A stretch of 44,012 bases of DNA from Streptomyces populi (GCF_002911015.1 NZ_KZ626910.1:1-44012), one strand, 5' to 3'; numbered from the stretch's first letter, positions 33,270 through 41,343 are shown. Numbers and translations are program-made. Notes: generated by a model not told the origin, from the letters alone.

Positions 33270-33904
33270 GCCGACATGCCGAGGGTGAGCAGATGCCGAC
33301 GGTCGTCGGCGACGAAATCGGAGGTCTCATAACCGTCTTTGACGCATTCCGGATGGGCATGCAGGAGAATGGACGTCTCGATTTCTCCCGCGTGCATATC
33401 AGTGAGCAACGACGTCTGCACACCGGCCCGTTCGCACGCTTCCTCCCAGTCCTCCGCGGCGGGGAAAAGCGCCATGCGCGTACCGGTGCCCGCGGATTCC
33501 TGGACCACATTGCCCAGGACGTAATTTCCTCCGTGTCCGTTCACCACGACCAGGGTGTCGACGCCCGATCGCCGCAACGAGGCGGCGATGTCCCGGACGA
33601 CGGCGTACAGCGTGACGGCGGAAATGCTGACGGTGCCCGGCCAGTCCGCGTGCTCGTGCGAGCAGGAGATCGTCACCGGAGGAAGAAGATGCACCGGATA
33701 GGCGGCCGCGATCTCCCGCGCGATGGCGCACGCCACCAGTGTGTCGGTCGTCAGGGGCAGGTAGGCGCCGTGCTGTTCGAGGCTGCCGACGGGAAGGACG
33801 GCGACCTGGCGGGCGACACCGGACCCCCGCTCGCGGACATCCTCCGTGCTGTCCAGTGACAGCAGACCACCCGACACCATCACGCGTGTTCCCGAACTAC
33901 TCAT
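33140..33904 (-). CDS. Creatininase-family amidohydrolase, candidate FAPy deformylase (ArfB-like)
   Basis: 254 aa with the full metal-site pattern of the family: LPVGSLEQHG (E43, H45), LTTD (D54), SHEHADWPGT, VNGHGGN (H124) and DMHAGEIETS (E174). Family members hydrolyse amide-like C-N bonds. They include creatininase, MftE, and archaeal ArfB, which removes the formyl group from the product of GTP cyclohydrolase III. The next gene encodes a GTP cyclohydrolase II variant expected to release that formylated product, so deformylation is the favoured role. The start is ATG 33904 (a later Met at residue 9 is possible). Only 38 bases separate it from divergent ribA, and its 3' end overlaps the YbhN gene by 130 bases tail to tail. 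Confidence 0.85.
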   Translation of the reverse strand: MSSSGTRVMVSGGLLSLDSTEDVRERGSGVARQVAVLPVGSLEQHGAYLPLTTDTLVACAIAREIAAAYPVHLLPPVTISCSHEHADWPGTVSISAVTLYAVVRDIAASLRRSGVDTLVVVNGHGGNYVLGNVVQESAGTGTRMALFPAAEDWEEACERAGVQTSLLTDMHAGEIETSILLHAHPECVKDGYETSDFVADDRRHLLTLGMSAYTESGVIGRPSMAGAEKGKELLAGLTEAFGAYFSLVTSETLH

Positions 33905-33942
33905 CTTTCACGGCCCTTTCGACTCTGCTTAGGAACCAGATC

Positions 33943-34650
33943 ATGACAGATAACTTTGGCGAACTCGGCGGGAATGCCCCCCTCACAGGTGTCGAACGCG
34001 TCGTGATTGCCCCGCTGCCCACCGTGTACGGCGATTTCCACGCGGTCGGCTACTTCGACCACGACCTCGGTGAGGAACAAGTCGTCCTCGTGTACGGCGA
34101 CTTGGACACCCTCGGAAAGGGGGACGTCCTGACCCGGCTGCATTCCGAATGCCTCACCGGCGATTCCTTCGGATCGCAGCACTGCGAGTGCGGCCCCCAG
34201 CTCACCGCCTCGCTGCAGGCCGTCGTGGCCGAGGGCCGCGGCGTTCTCGTCTACCTGCGGGGCCACGAGGGCCGGGGCATCGGCCTGCTCGCCAAGCTCA
34301 AGGCGATGAAGCTCCAGGCGGAGGGGCTCGACACCGTCGAGGCGAACGTCGCCCTCGGACTGCCGGTGGACGCCCGCGACTACCGGGTGGCGGCCCAGAT
34401 GCTGCACGACCTCGGCGTACGGTCGGTGCGGCTGCTGTCGAACAACCCGCGCAAGCGCGAGTCGCTGCTGCGCCACGGCATCGAGGTCGCCGAGCAGGTG
34501 CCGCTCCTGATACCCCCGTGCGAGGACAACCTCACCTACCTGCTGACCAAGCGGGAGCGCCTCGACCACTACCTGCCCCACCTGGACGGCGAGGAATGGG
34601 CGAAGGCGATCTTCGCCGGGTCCGCCAAGACGGTCGTCACCGAGGAATGA
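33943..34650 (+). CDS. ribA: GTP cyclohydrolase II variant with Met at the catalytic-Tyr site
   Basis: A 235-aa stand-alone GCH II without the RibB domain. Zinc ligands are in LHSECLTGDSFGSQHCECG (C70, C81, C83), with LRGHEGRGIGL as the GTP-triphosphate loop and DTVEAN and LLSNNPRKR as conserved family blocks. Ordinary enzymes have Tyr in KAYxLQ (Tyr105 in E. coli). Here the segment is KLKAMKLQAEG with Met122. From memory of published S. coelicolor work, the paralogue SCO6655 has Met at this point and stops at the formylated pyrimidine (FAPy), and Met-to-Tyr restores the normal product. It is therefore probably not the housekeeping riboflavin enzyme. ATG 33943 follows AGGAA. The divergent creatininase-family gene is its likely partner. 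Confidence 0.93.
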   Translation: MTDNFGELGGNAPLTGVERVVIAPLPTVYGDFHAVGYFDHDLGEEQVVLVYGDLDTLGKGDVLTRLHSECLTGDSFGSQHCECGPQLTASLQAVVAEGRGVLVYLRGHEGRGIGLLAKLKAMKLQAEGLDTVEANVALGLPVDARDYRVAAQMLHDLGVRSVRLLSNNPRKRESLLRHGIEVAEQVPLLIPPCEDNLTYLLTKRERLDHYLPHLDGEEWAKAIFAGSAKTVVTEE

Positions 34651-34707
34651 CGGAAGAGGCCGGCGGAAGCGGGACGACCGAAGAAGGATTACGGGAGAGG
34701 GGCGTAC

Positions 34708-34741
34708 GGTCCCGGGGCTGTCCGAACCAGGGCCCCGGACC
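34708..34741. terminator. Hairpin terminator between convergent ribA and hydrolase genes
   Basis: GGTCCCGGGGC (34708-34718) pairs with GCCCCGGACC (34732-34741) with one bulged C and a 13-base loop. It lies about 60 bases past ribA, in the 193-base gap before the end of the opposing gene, and could serve both. Confidence 0.6.
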
Positions 34742-34843
34742 GGCCCCGGCCCCCGTACGACCGCCGCGTGCCCGAGGACGCCCGGCGGTGCCGGGCGCAC
34801 CCCCGTACCGACGGCGGAGCCGGATCGCTCGGCCCGGCACCGA

Positions 34844-36070
34844 TCAGGACCGTACCGCCTCGTGCACCAGCCGCTTGAGGTCGGGGAAGACCGAGTGCGA
34901 ACCCCTCGGGCGCAGTTGGCTGAGGAACTGCACGGTCAGGTCGCGCCGCGGGTCGACCCAGAAGGTCGTGGTGGCCACCCCGCTCCAGCCGAACGCGCCC
35001 TCGCCGGACGGTGCCCGGGTGACGGCCGGGTCCACCACGACCGAGACGCCCAGGCCGAAACCGAGACCCGCGTTGCCGGGCTCCTGGTGGACCGGGCTGC
35101 CGAAGGAACGCCGGTCGGCGTTGCCGGGCAGTTGGTTGGACGCCATCAGGTCCACGGTCGAGGGGCGCAGCAGCCGGGTTCCGTCGAGTTCGCCGCGGCG
35201 CCGGAGCATCTCCATGAAGCGGTGGTAGTCGTGGGCCGTGGCGACCATTCCCCCGCTGCCGGACAGGAAGCGGGGCCGGCCGCGCAGCGGGAGACCGGCG
35301 ATCGGGACGAGTCCGCCCTCGTCGTCCTCCCCGTACAACTCGGCCAGTCTGCCCGCCTGTTCGTCCGTCACCTGGAAGCCCGCGTCCGTCATCCCGAGCG
35401 GCCCGAGGACGCGCCGGTGGAGGAAGTCGTCGAGGTCCTGGCCGGACACCACCTCGATGACCCGGCCGAGGACATTGGTGGCCACCGAGTAGTTCCACCG
35501 CGTGCCCGGCTCGAACTGGAGCGGCAGCCGGGCGTACACCTCGCACGTCTCGGCCAGGTCGGCGCCCGGTGCCACCGAGGACTCCACACCGGCGTCGCGG
35601 TAGAGCGCGTCGACGGGGTGCGCGTGGTAGAAGCCGAAGGTCAGGCCCGCGGTGTGGGTCAGCAGGTGCCTCACCAGGACGGGCTGTTCGGCGGGCCGGG
35701 TCCTCGTGTCCGGCCCCGACCCGCCGACGTACACCCGTGGTTCGGCGAAGGCGGGAAGGAAGTCGGCCACCGGGTCGTCGAGTCCGAGGCGGCCCTCCTC
35801 GAGCAGCATGAGCGCCGCGACCGAGGTGACCGGTTTGGTCATGGAGTAGATCCGCCACAGCGTGTCGATCTCCACCGGGAGTTCCGCCGCCCGGTCGCGC
35901 CGGCCGTACGCGGTGAGGTGGGCGACCCGCCCGTGCCGGGCGACGGAGACCAGGAAGCCGGGCAGCCTGCCGTCGTCGACCAGAGCGGCGAAGTGCCGGT
36001 CGAGTCGGTCCAGTGCCCCGGGGTCGAGACCGACGGATCCCGGCTCGACCTCCTGTCGCAGATGTCCCAT
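34844..36070 (-). CDS. Serine hydrolase, class C beta-lactamase fold (family VIII esterase-like)
   Basis: A 408-aa beta-lactamase-related protein. The nucleophile motif SMTK (S-x-x-K) is in WRIYSMTKPVTSVAALMLLE at about residue 80. The second motif, normally YxN, is YSV in RWNYSVATNVLG, as in EstB-type esterases, which keep only the Tyr. The third region is FGWSGVATTTFWVDP. LLTHTAGLTFGF is a family landmark. No signal peptide is seen, so it is probably cytoplasmic and more likely an esterase or peptidase than a resistance enzyme. ATG 36070 has AAGGAGAG six bases upstream; the open frame runs a little further. The substrate is unknown. Confidence 0.88.
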   Translation of the reverse strand: MGHLRQEVEPGSVGLDPGALDRLDRHFAALVDDGRLPGFLVSVARHGRVAHLTAYGRRDRAAELPVEIDTLWRIYSMTKPVTSVAALMLLEEGRLGLDDPVADFLPAFAEPRVYVGGSGPDTRTRPAEQPVLVRHLLTHTAGLTFGFYHAHPVDALYRDAGVESSVAPGADLAETCEVYARLPLQFEPGTRWNYSVATNVLGRVIEVVSGQDLDDFLHRRVLGPLGMTDAGFQVTDEQAGRLAELYGEDDEGGLVPIAGLPLRGRPRFLSGSGGMVATAHDYHRFMEMLRRRGELDGTRLLRPSTVDLMASNQLPGNADRRSFGSPVHQEPGNAGLGFGLGVSVVVDPAVTRAPSGEGAFGWSGVATTTFWVDPRRDLTVQFLSQLRPRGSHSVFPDLKRLVHEAVRS

Positions 36071-36100
36071 GGCTCTCCTTCGCACTGCGGCTCGTACCCC

Positions 36101-37531
36101 TCATCGTCCCAAACGCGCTGGTGACGCGTCGGCCGGACTCGGCCCGGCGGCGCTCACGGGGTCCTTGTGCCCCGGAAGCCTCAGGGCGAGCAGGGCGGCC
36201 GTCGCGGAGAACACCGCGAGGGCGGTCAGCGGGGGACCGACGGCGGCACCGGGTGTCAGCGACATCAGCGTGGCCGCCACCGCGATCCCCAGCGTGGGCC
36301 CGATGTTCATCGCCGTCTGTTGCAGTCCGCCCGCCACACCGGCCGACGCCGTGGGGGCGTGCCGCACGGCGACCGTCGTCGTGGTCACCATCACGGTGAC
36401 GAAACCGGCGCCCAGCAGCAGGAAGCCGCAGCCGATCGGCAAGGCCGTGGATCCCGGTCCGAGCCGGGCCAGGAGCAGGATGCCGAGCGTGAGGACGAGC
36501 GTTCCGGCCACGACGGTCCGGCGCGGACCGAACCTGCGCATGAGCACGGCGGCGAGGGGGGCGCCGAGCACCATCATCACGCCGGCCGGCAGCGCCCGCA
36601 GACCGGCCTCCTGCGGGTCGAGGCCCAGGATCCGCTGGAGGAACCAACTGGCGACGAACAGGGTGCCGAGCAGGGCGGCGGACACGGCGACCAGGATGCC
36701 GAGCGCCGCGCCGATGGTCGCCGAGCCGAGGATCTCGGACGGCACCAGGGGACTCGCGGCCCGGCGCTGCCGGCGGAGGAACGCGATGCCGGCGGCGGCC
36801 ACCACGGCCGGTCCGGCCGCGGTCGTCGCCGCCCAGCCGGTCTCGGGCACGGCGACCAGGGTGTGCACCAGGGCGACCAGGGCGACGGTGAGCAGACAGG
36901 CGCCCGGTACGTCGAGGCCGTCGGCCGCCGCGGGGCGGCCGGTCCGGGGCTCCGGGACGGCCGGGGGCCGGACGGCGAGCGCCGCCGCGCCCATCGCGAG
37001 GGCGGGCGGAACGTTGAGGAAGAAGACGGACCGCCAGCCGAAGTGGTCGACCAGGGCGCCGCCGAGCAGCGGACCCGCGGCCGCGGCGATGCCGATGGCG
37101 CTCGCCCGCAGCGCGACGGGAGTCCCGAGCCGGTCGGGCGGGTACGCGGCGCGCAGCATGCCGAGCGTGGCCGGCTGTAGCAGCGCGCCGAAGACGCCCT
37201 GGACGACCCGCAGCGCGATCACCCAGCCGATCCCGGGCGCGAGGCCGATTCCGGCCGAGGCCGCCCCGAATCCCAGGATGCCGAGCGTGAAGACCCGCCG
37301 GTGCCCGTGCCGGTCCCCGAGGCGTCCCGCGAACACCAGCAGGCCGGCCACCGCGATGAGGTATCCGGTGCTGGTCCACTGGACCTGCGCGAACGAGGCG
37401 TCCAGGTCGTCGCGCAGCGTGGGCTGCGCGACGGTGAGGACCGTGCCGTCGAGGGCGACGATCACGGCACCGACGATGCTGCTCGCGAGGGTGACCGCGC
37501 GGTGCGCCCTTCCCGGAGCCGTGGCCGTCAT
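36101..37531 (-). CDS. MFS drug exporter, DHA2 type (14 TM)
   Basis: A 476-aa major facilitator with about 14 hydrophobic helices. Motif A is GRLGDRHGHRRVF, and motif C-like LRASAIGIAAAAGPLLGGAL is typical of drug:H+ antiporters. VALDGTVLTVAQPTLRDDL in helix 1 is the DHA2 signature. ATG 37531 overlaps the tetR stop (ATGA), so the exporter and its presumed repressor form one operon. Substrates are probably lipophilic toxic compounds. The hydrolase gene starts just 30 bases downstream and may belong to the same transcript. Confidence 0.93.
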   Translation of the reverse strand: MTATAPGRAHRAVTLASSIVGAVIVALDGTVLTVAQPTLRDDLDASFAQVQWTSTGYLIAVAGLLVFAGRLGDRHGHRRVFTLGILGFGAASAGIGLAPGIGWVIALRVVQGVFGALLQPATLGMLRAAYPPDRLGTPVALRASAIGIAAAAGPLLGGALVDHFGWRSVFFLNVPPALAMGAAALAVRPPAVPEPRTGRPAAADGLDVPGACLLTVALVALVHTLVAVPETGWAATTAAGPAVVAAAGIAFLRRQRRAASPLVPSEILGSATIGAALGILVAVSAALLGTLFVASWFLQRILGLDPQEAGLRALPAGVMMVLGAPLAAVLMRRFGPRRTVVAGTLVLTLGILLLARLGPGSTALPIGCGFLLLGAGFVTVMVTTTTVAVRHAPTASAGVAGGLQQTAMNIGPTLGIAVAATLMSLTPGAAVGPPLTALAVFSATAALLALRLPGHKDPVSAAGPSPADASPARLGR

Positions 37532-38109
37532 CGTTCCTCCGGTCCGAGGTGCGCGTCGAGCGCCGCGATCAGCAGAGGAGTGTGGTCGTCGGCGCCCGTG
37601 GCGAGCTTCAGGCTTCCCCAGCCCCACAGTTGGGCGATGCCGTGCAGGTTCGCCCACAGGGCACCGGCGAGGATCCGGGCGTCGGCCTCCGGGCGCACCC
37701 GGCCGACGAGGTCCACCAGCGTCGCGAACATCGGCAGACTGGTCTCGCGGAGACCCAGCCGGTTGCTCTCCAACAGGTCGTGACGGAACATCAGCTCGTA
37801 CATGCCGGGCTGGGACAGCGCGAAGCCCAGGTAGACCTCCGCCAGGGCGGTGAGCCGGACGCGGGGACCGGTCCCCGCGTCGGCGACCGTCTTCGCCGCG
37901 CGGTCCTGGAGGTCGGCGAAGCCGCGCCGCGCGATGGCGGACAGCAACTCCACATGGGTCGGGAAGTAGCGGCGCGGGGCGCCGTGCGAGACCCCGGCCC
38001 GCCGGGCGATCTCCCGCAGCGTCAGCGCCTGCGCCCCCTCCGCCGTCACGAGTTCGACTCCGACGTCGATCAGCCGAGCCCGTAGGCCGGTGGTGTCCGT
38101 ATCACTCAT
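37528..38109 (-). CDS. TetR-family repressor of the MFS exporter
   Basis: A 193-aa TetR protein with the HTH at about residues 25-48 (LTLREIARRAGVSHGAPRRYF) and an all-helical ligand domain of the TetR_C_33/WHG type. The ATG at 38109 is preferred. A GTG two codons upstream (38115) is possible, and neither has a Shine-Dalgarno, so the message may be leaderless. Two perfect 13-bp palindromes lie directly at and upstream of the start codon and are the likely autoregulatory operators. It should repress the coupled exporter and perhaps the divergent PPOX gene until a ligand binds. Confidence 0.92.
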   Translation of the reverse strand: MSDTDTTGLRARLIDVGVELVTAEGAQALTLREIARRAGVSHGAPRRYFPTHVELLSAIARRGFADLQDRAAKTVADAGTGPRVRLTALAEVYLGFALSQPGMYELMFRHDLLESNRLGLRETSLPMFATLVDLVGRVRPEADARILAGALWANLHGIAQLWGWGSLKLATGADDHTPLLIAALDAHLGPEER

Positions 38110-38121
38110 AGACACTGTCTA
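38109..38121. promoter_or_regulatory. TetR operator, proximal palindrome
   Basis: TAGACACTGTCTA is a perfect 13-bp palindrome around a central C. Its edge touches the first base of the repressor start codon, so binding would block transcription start directly. Confidence 0.75.
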
Positions 38122-38132
38122 CCAGTCGGGAG

Positions 38133-38145
38133 TAGACAGTGTCTA
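38133..38145. promoter_or_regulatory. TetR operator, distal palindrome
   Basis: TAGACAGTGTCTA is a perfect 13-bp palindrome with the same arms as the proximal site and a centre-to-centre distance of 24 bases. It lies 37 bases before the PPOX gene, so it could also affect that promoter. Confidence 0.75.
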
Positions 38146-38182
38146 CGGGATGACGTGAAGCGATCGGAGCGTTGACGCGGAT

Positions 38183-38620
38183 ATGACCGACGAAGAGAAC
38201 CAGGACGCACTGCTGAAGCTGCTCTCTGCGCACAGGGGCGGAGTGCTCGTCACCCTCAAGAAGGACGGACGGCCCCAGCTGTCGAACGTCAGCCACATGT
38301 ACTACCCCGACGAGGGGATCATCCGCGTGTCGATCACCGACGACCGCGCCAAGACCCGCAATCTGCGCCGGGACCCGCGGGCCTCGTACCACGTGACCAG
38401 CGCGGACCGGTGGGCGTACACGGTCGTCGAGGGGACGGCCGAGCTGACGCCCGTCGCGGAGGACCCGCACGACGGGACCGTGGAGGAACTCGTCCGGGTC
38501 TACCGGGACGTCCTCGGTGAACACCCCGACTGGGACGACTACCGCGCGGCCATGGTCCGCGACGGCCGCCTGGTGCTGAGACTGCACGTCGAGCGGGCGT
38601 ACGGGATCCCCGGGCGCTGA
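38183..38620 (+). CDS. PPOX-class flavin/F420-dependent oxidoreductase
   Basis: A 145-aa split-barrel protein. GGVLVTLKKDGRPQLSNVSH at the start and TRNLRRDPRASYHVTS in the middle are standard for the TIGR03618-like, F420- or FMN-binding PPOX family common in actinomycetes. Arg residues in the latter would contact the cofactor phosphate. It is a small soluble enzyme, probably a dimer. It diverges from tetR, with the operators in the 73-base gap, which suggests co-regulation with the exporter. No clear ribosome-binding site precedes ATG 38183. Confidence 0.9.
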   Translation: MTDEENQDALLKLLSAHRGGVLVTLKKDGRPQLSNVSHMYYPDEGIIRVSITDDRAKTRNLRRDPRASYHVTSADRWAYTVVEGTAELTPVAEDPHDGTVEELVRVYRDVLGEHPDWDDYRAAMVRDGRLVLRLHVERAYGIPGR

Positions 38621-38640
38621 CACGGAATCCCCCGGCGCCC

Positions 38641-38672
38641 GGGCCGTGACGCGCCGCGCGGAATCACGGCCC
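38641..38672 (+). terminator. Terminator after the PPOX gene
   Basis: GGGCCGTGA (38641-38649) and TCACGGCCC (38664-38672) form a perfect 9-bp stem with a 14-base loop, 20 bases after the stop codon. Confidence 0.65.
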
Positions 38673-38700
38673 CGGGGGTGTCGCGGACGTGAGCGTTTCG

Positions 38701-38734
38701 GGTGGTGCGGGCGGCCCCGGTCGCCCGCACCACC
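38701..38734 (-). terminator. Terminator after the DyP peroxidase gene
   Basis: GGTGGTGCGGGCG and CGCCCGCACCACC make a perfect 13-bp stem around an 8-base loop, ten bases past the peroxidase stop on the minus strand. Confidence 0.88.
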
Positions 38735-38743
38735 GGGCATGCC

Positions 38744-41014
38744 TCAGCCGGTCAGAGACCTCCACAGCGTGATCGGGCGGTCCTCGACCGTGATCTGGTC
38801 GTTGTGCCCGTGACCGTCGGCGATGCAGATGATCCGGTATTTCTGCTGGTGGAACACCCAGAACAGGCTCAGCCCGTTGATGTGCTGCATGTCCGGTACG
38901 GCGAGGAACTCGTCCACGCGGGAGACGCCGGCCAGCGACTGCCACAGACCGAGCGAACGGTCGCCGCGCTCGATGACGTCGCTGTGCCTGGAGCCGTCGG
39001 CGATCGAGATCAGCCGGTAGACCTGCTGCCCCAGGGAGGAGTGGAAGAGCCAGTAGTAGCTCTTCCCGTTGACGCGCTGCATGTCGGGCACCGGCAGGAA
39101 GGCGTCGACCTGTTCGATCCCGTTGAACGAGGCCCAGGCCGAGATCGACCGGTCGGGCCGGTCGACGGCGCCCGCCGCCTCGGGGTCGAGCCCGGACTCG
39201 GCCCCGTCCGCGATCGAGATCAGCCGGTAGACCTGGCGGCCCTCGACGGTGTGGAACAGCCAGTACCGGCTCCGGCCGCCCACCCGCTGCTCGTCCGGCA
39301 CCGGCAGGATCGCGTCCACCTTCGATACGCCGAGGTAGCACGGCCAGGTGGCCAGGGGCCGGTCGGGGCGCTCGACGACGTCCTTGTGCTCGTCGCCGTC
39401 GGCGATGGAGATGGTGCGGCAGACCGGTCCGCCGCCGCCGGTCCCGTAGGCCCAGTACCAGCTCTTGCCCCGGTCCCGCTGGCGATCGGGGACGGGGAGG
39501 AAGGCGTCGGTGGGCCGGACCGTGTCCGGGAGTCTGTCGGTGAGGCGGCCCTCGCCCAGCAGCCGCAGGGTGGTGAGCGAGGGGACGAAGGCGTAGACCG
39601 AGCCCTCGGTGGTGACGAACTGATGGAAGCTCAGTTCGGTCGTCGTGCCGGGGCTCTCGAAGTTGACCTTGCCGGTGGGGCCGACCCCCGGGTCGGGGCC
39701 GGGCTTCATGGGGCGGTTCGGCGGGAAGTCGACGTTGTTGATCCAGCTCTTCTGGATGAACTCGAACTGCTCGACGAGGTCGGACTGGTAGCAGACGAAG
39801 AGCAGTCCGCGCGGGTGGTCGGGGCCGCCCGGACCGTCCGAGGCCGGGTCGAAGGGCGCACCGTAGGGGGCGCCGCGGCGGATGATCCGGCGCCGGTCCA
39901 TGACCGGGTTCTCGGGGAGCGGCTCCGTGCCGGGCTCCCCCTGCAGGCCGTCCCGGGGATTGGTCTTGCGCAGGTGGGAGAAGAGCGGGGTGGTGAACCC
40001 CTCCGGGTCGTTGCGGTAGCCGAAGTCGTTGTCCTGGCCCGCGAGGGCGTTGTCCGGCATGTCGGCGTGCGGGCACTTGGCGACGGGAGTGCCCGAGCGC
40101 CAGCGGCCCACCAGGCGGGCGGCCAGCCATTCGGCGGTCGCCTCGTCCGGCACCACCTTGGCCTTCCGCAGGACCTTCAGCTGCGCGGTGACCTGGGCCC
40201 ACCAGCCCGGCACGTCCTGGGCGAGCCGGCGCACCACCTGGAAGCTGCCGTTGGCGGCCCACTCGGGCATCTCGTCGTACGGAATGCCGCCGACCCGGTC
40301 GTGCCCGATGACGAACTCGCCGGGCGGGATCAGCCGGGTGCCCGGGTGGTCCTTGACGTACTCCGGCCGCTTCGGGTCGGGCTCGTCGAAGCCGATCACC
40401 CCCGGCTCGCTGATCCCGTCCTTGAAACCGAAGTGTTCCTTTCCGCGGCGGGTGCCCGGCAGAGTGGCGCCGTTCTGCTGGAAGACGATCACGATCTTGG
40501 CCTGCGCGGCCGCCTCGCGCTGGGCGGTCAGCGCGTCCTGGAGCCCCTCGGCGGTGTCGGAGGCGAGGGTGACCACGGCGTGCACGGTCTGGCCCTTGCC
40601 GTCCCCGAACAGCCAGTTCTCGGGTGAGCTGTCGCCGGTGTCTCCCAGCGAGCGCCTGTGGGACCCCTCCTTGAACGCCTCCAGGGTGCCGCCCTTTCGC
40701 ACCGAGGGCAGGGGATCCTTGCCGCCGATGAGGACCTTCAGGCCCTCGTAGGTGAAGCTGACGTTCGTCCAGGTGGCCTTCAGCGTCTGCGGGTCGTCGC
40801 CGCCGGTGGCCTGCCTGGCCCTGCTGAACGCCGCGTTGAAGGTGGCCACCTGTCTGGTGGTGGAGATCTGGGACGCGAGCCGCTTCACCCAGGTACAAGC
40901 CCTCGCGGGGTCCTCGAACTTGAGGAAGAGCAGCGCCATGCGGTCCTTCTTGAAGCCCGCGATCACGTCGCCCTGGATGTCGTCGCTGTCACGCAGCCTG
41001 GTCTCTTCTGTCAC
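38744..41014 (-). CDS. DyP-type heme peroxidase with four C-terminal propeller-like repeats, 756 aa
   Basis: Residues 1-495 form a dye-decolorizing peroxidase with GFKDG (196-200), proximal heme His347 in FSHLRKTNPRDG, and the Arg motif IRRGAPYG (378-385). Residues 500-756 hold four repeats of 60-70 residues (about 500-561, 562-632, 633-696, 697-756). Each has VDAFLPVPD-x-QR-x2-GKS, an aromatic YWLFH strand, YRLISIADG and a DRSL-x-LW-x-SL end. Four repeats suggest a four-bladed hemopexin-like propeller or carbohydrate/substrate-binding module. No Sec or Tat signal is visible, which is unusual for a DyP expected outside the cell. The GTG start follows AAGGAGG. It diverges from a copper radical oxidase that makes H2O2. 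Confidence 0.88.
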   Translation of the reverse strand: MTEETRLRDSDDIQGDVIAGFKKDRMALLFLKFEDPARACTWVKRLASQISTTRQVATFNAAFSRARQATGGDDPQTLKATWTNVSFTYEGLKVLIGGKDPLPSVRKGGTLEAFKEGSHRRSLGDTGDSSPENWLFGDGKGQTVHAVVTLASDTAEGLQDALTAQREAAAQAKIVIVFQQNGATLPGTRRGKEHFGFKDGISEPGVIGFDEPDPKRPEYVKDHPGTRLIPPGEFVIGHDRVGGIPYDEMPEWAANGSFQVVRRLAQDVPGWWAQVTAQLKVLRKAKVVPDEATAEWLAARLVGRWRSGTPVAKCPHADMPDNALAGQDNDFGYRNDPEGFTTPLFSHLRKTNPRDGLQGEPGTEPLPENPVMDRRRIIRRGAPYGAPFDPASDGPGGPDHPRGLLFVCYQSDLVEQFEFIQKSWINNVDFPPNRPMKPGPDPGVGPTGKVNFESPGTTTELSFHQFVTTEGSVYAFVPSLTTLRLLGEGRLTDRLPDTVRPTDAFLPVPDRQRDRGKSWYWAYGTGGGGPVCRTISIADGDEHKDVVERPDRPLATWPCYLGVSKVDAILPVPDEQRVGGRSRYWLFHTVEGRQVYRLISIADGAESGLDPEAAGAVDRPDRSISAWASFNGIEQVDAFLPVPDMQRVNGKSYYWLFHSSLGQQVYRLISIADGSRHSDVIERGDRSLGLWQSLAGVSRVDEFLAVPDMQHINGLSLFWVFHQQKYRIICIADGHGHNDQITVEDRPITLWRSLTG

Positions 41015-41343
41015 GTTTCCTCCTTGACAGCCGCATATGCCATGTGATGATCACAGTAATCGCGTCGCTACGCCACGTGATCGACGGAGGGGCGGGTGTC
41101 GCCGGAAGGGCCTGTCGGCAGGTGTGTGCCGCGACGCAAAACCCCTGTTCGGTGCAGGTTCCGACTCGTTCGGCTGCCGGAAGATCACCCGCCCGCCCGG
41201 CATCGCGCGACAGCGGGCGACCGAGCCGTGAACACTGTGCGTAGTCATGTGCTCGCGTCATGTGCCCGCCATCGAGCCGATGGCACGGCGCGGCCGCGAT
41301 GCCACCGCCGCGCACCCTGCGCCCCTCTCTCGCAAGGAGTCCC
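41015..41343. other. Divergent control region between DyP peroxidase and copper radical oxidase
   Basis: 329 bases without a convincing gene; small frames here are arginine-rich and lack coding character. It contains a palindrome listed separately. Promoters for both genes must be here, but no consensus pair stands out. Confidence 0.5.
41043..41055. promoter_or_regulatory. Palindromic operator candidate upstream of DyP
   Basis: TGTGATGATCACA is a perfect 13-bp palindrome (TGTGAT/ATCACA around a G), 29 bases before the peroxidase start. It resembles the TGTGA-N-TCACA type recognised by CRP/FNR- or GntR-family proteins. The regulator is not in the window. Confidence 0.5.

Noticed and set aside
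41043..41055. TGTGATGATCACA as a true CRP site
   Set aside because: The match to TGTGA-N6-TCACA is not exact, since the spacer is only 3 bases. It is kept only as an unassigned operator candidate.
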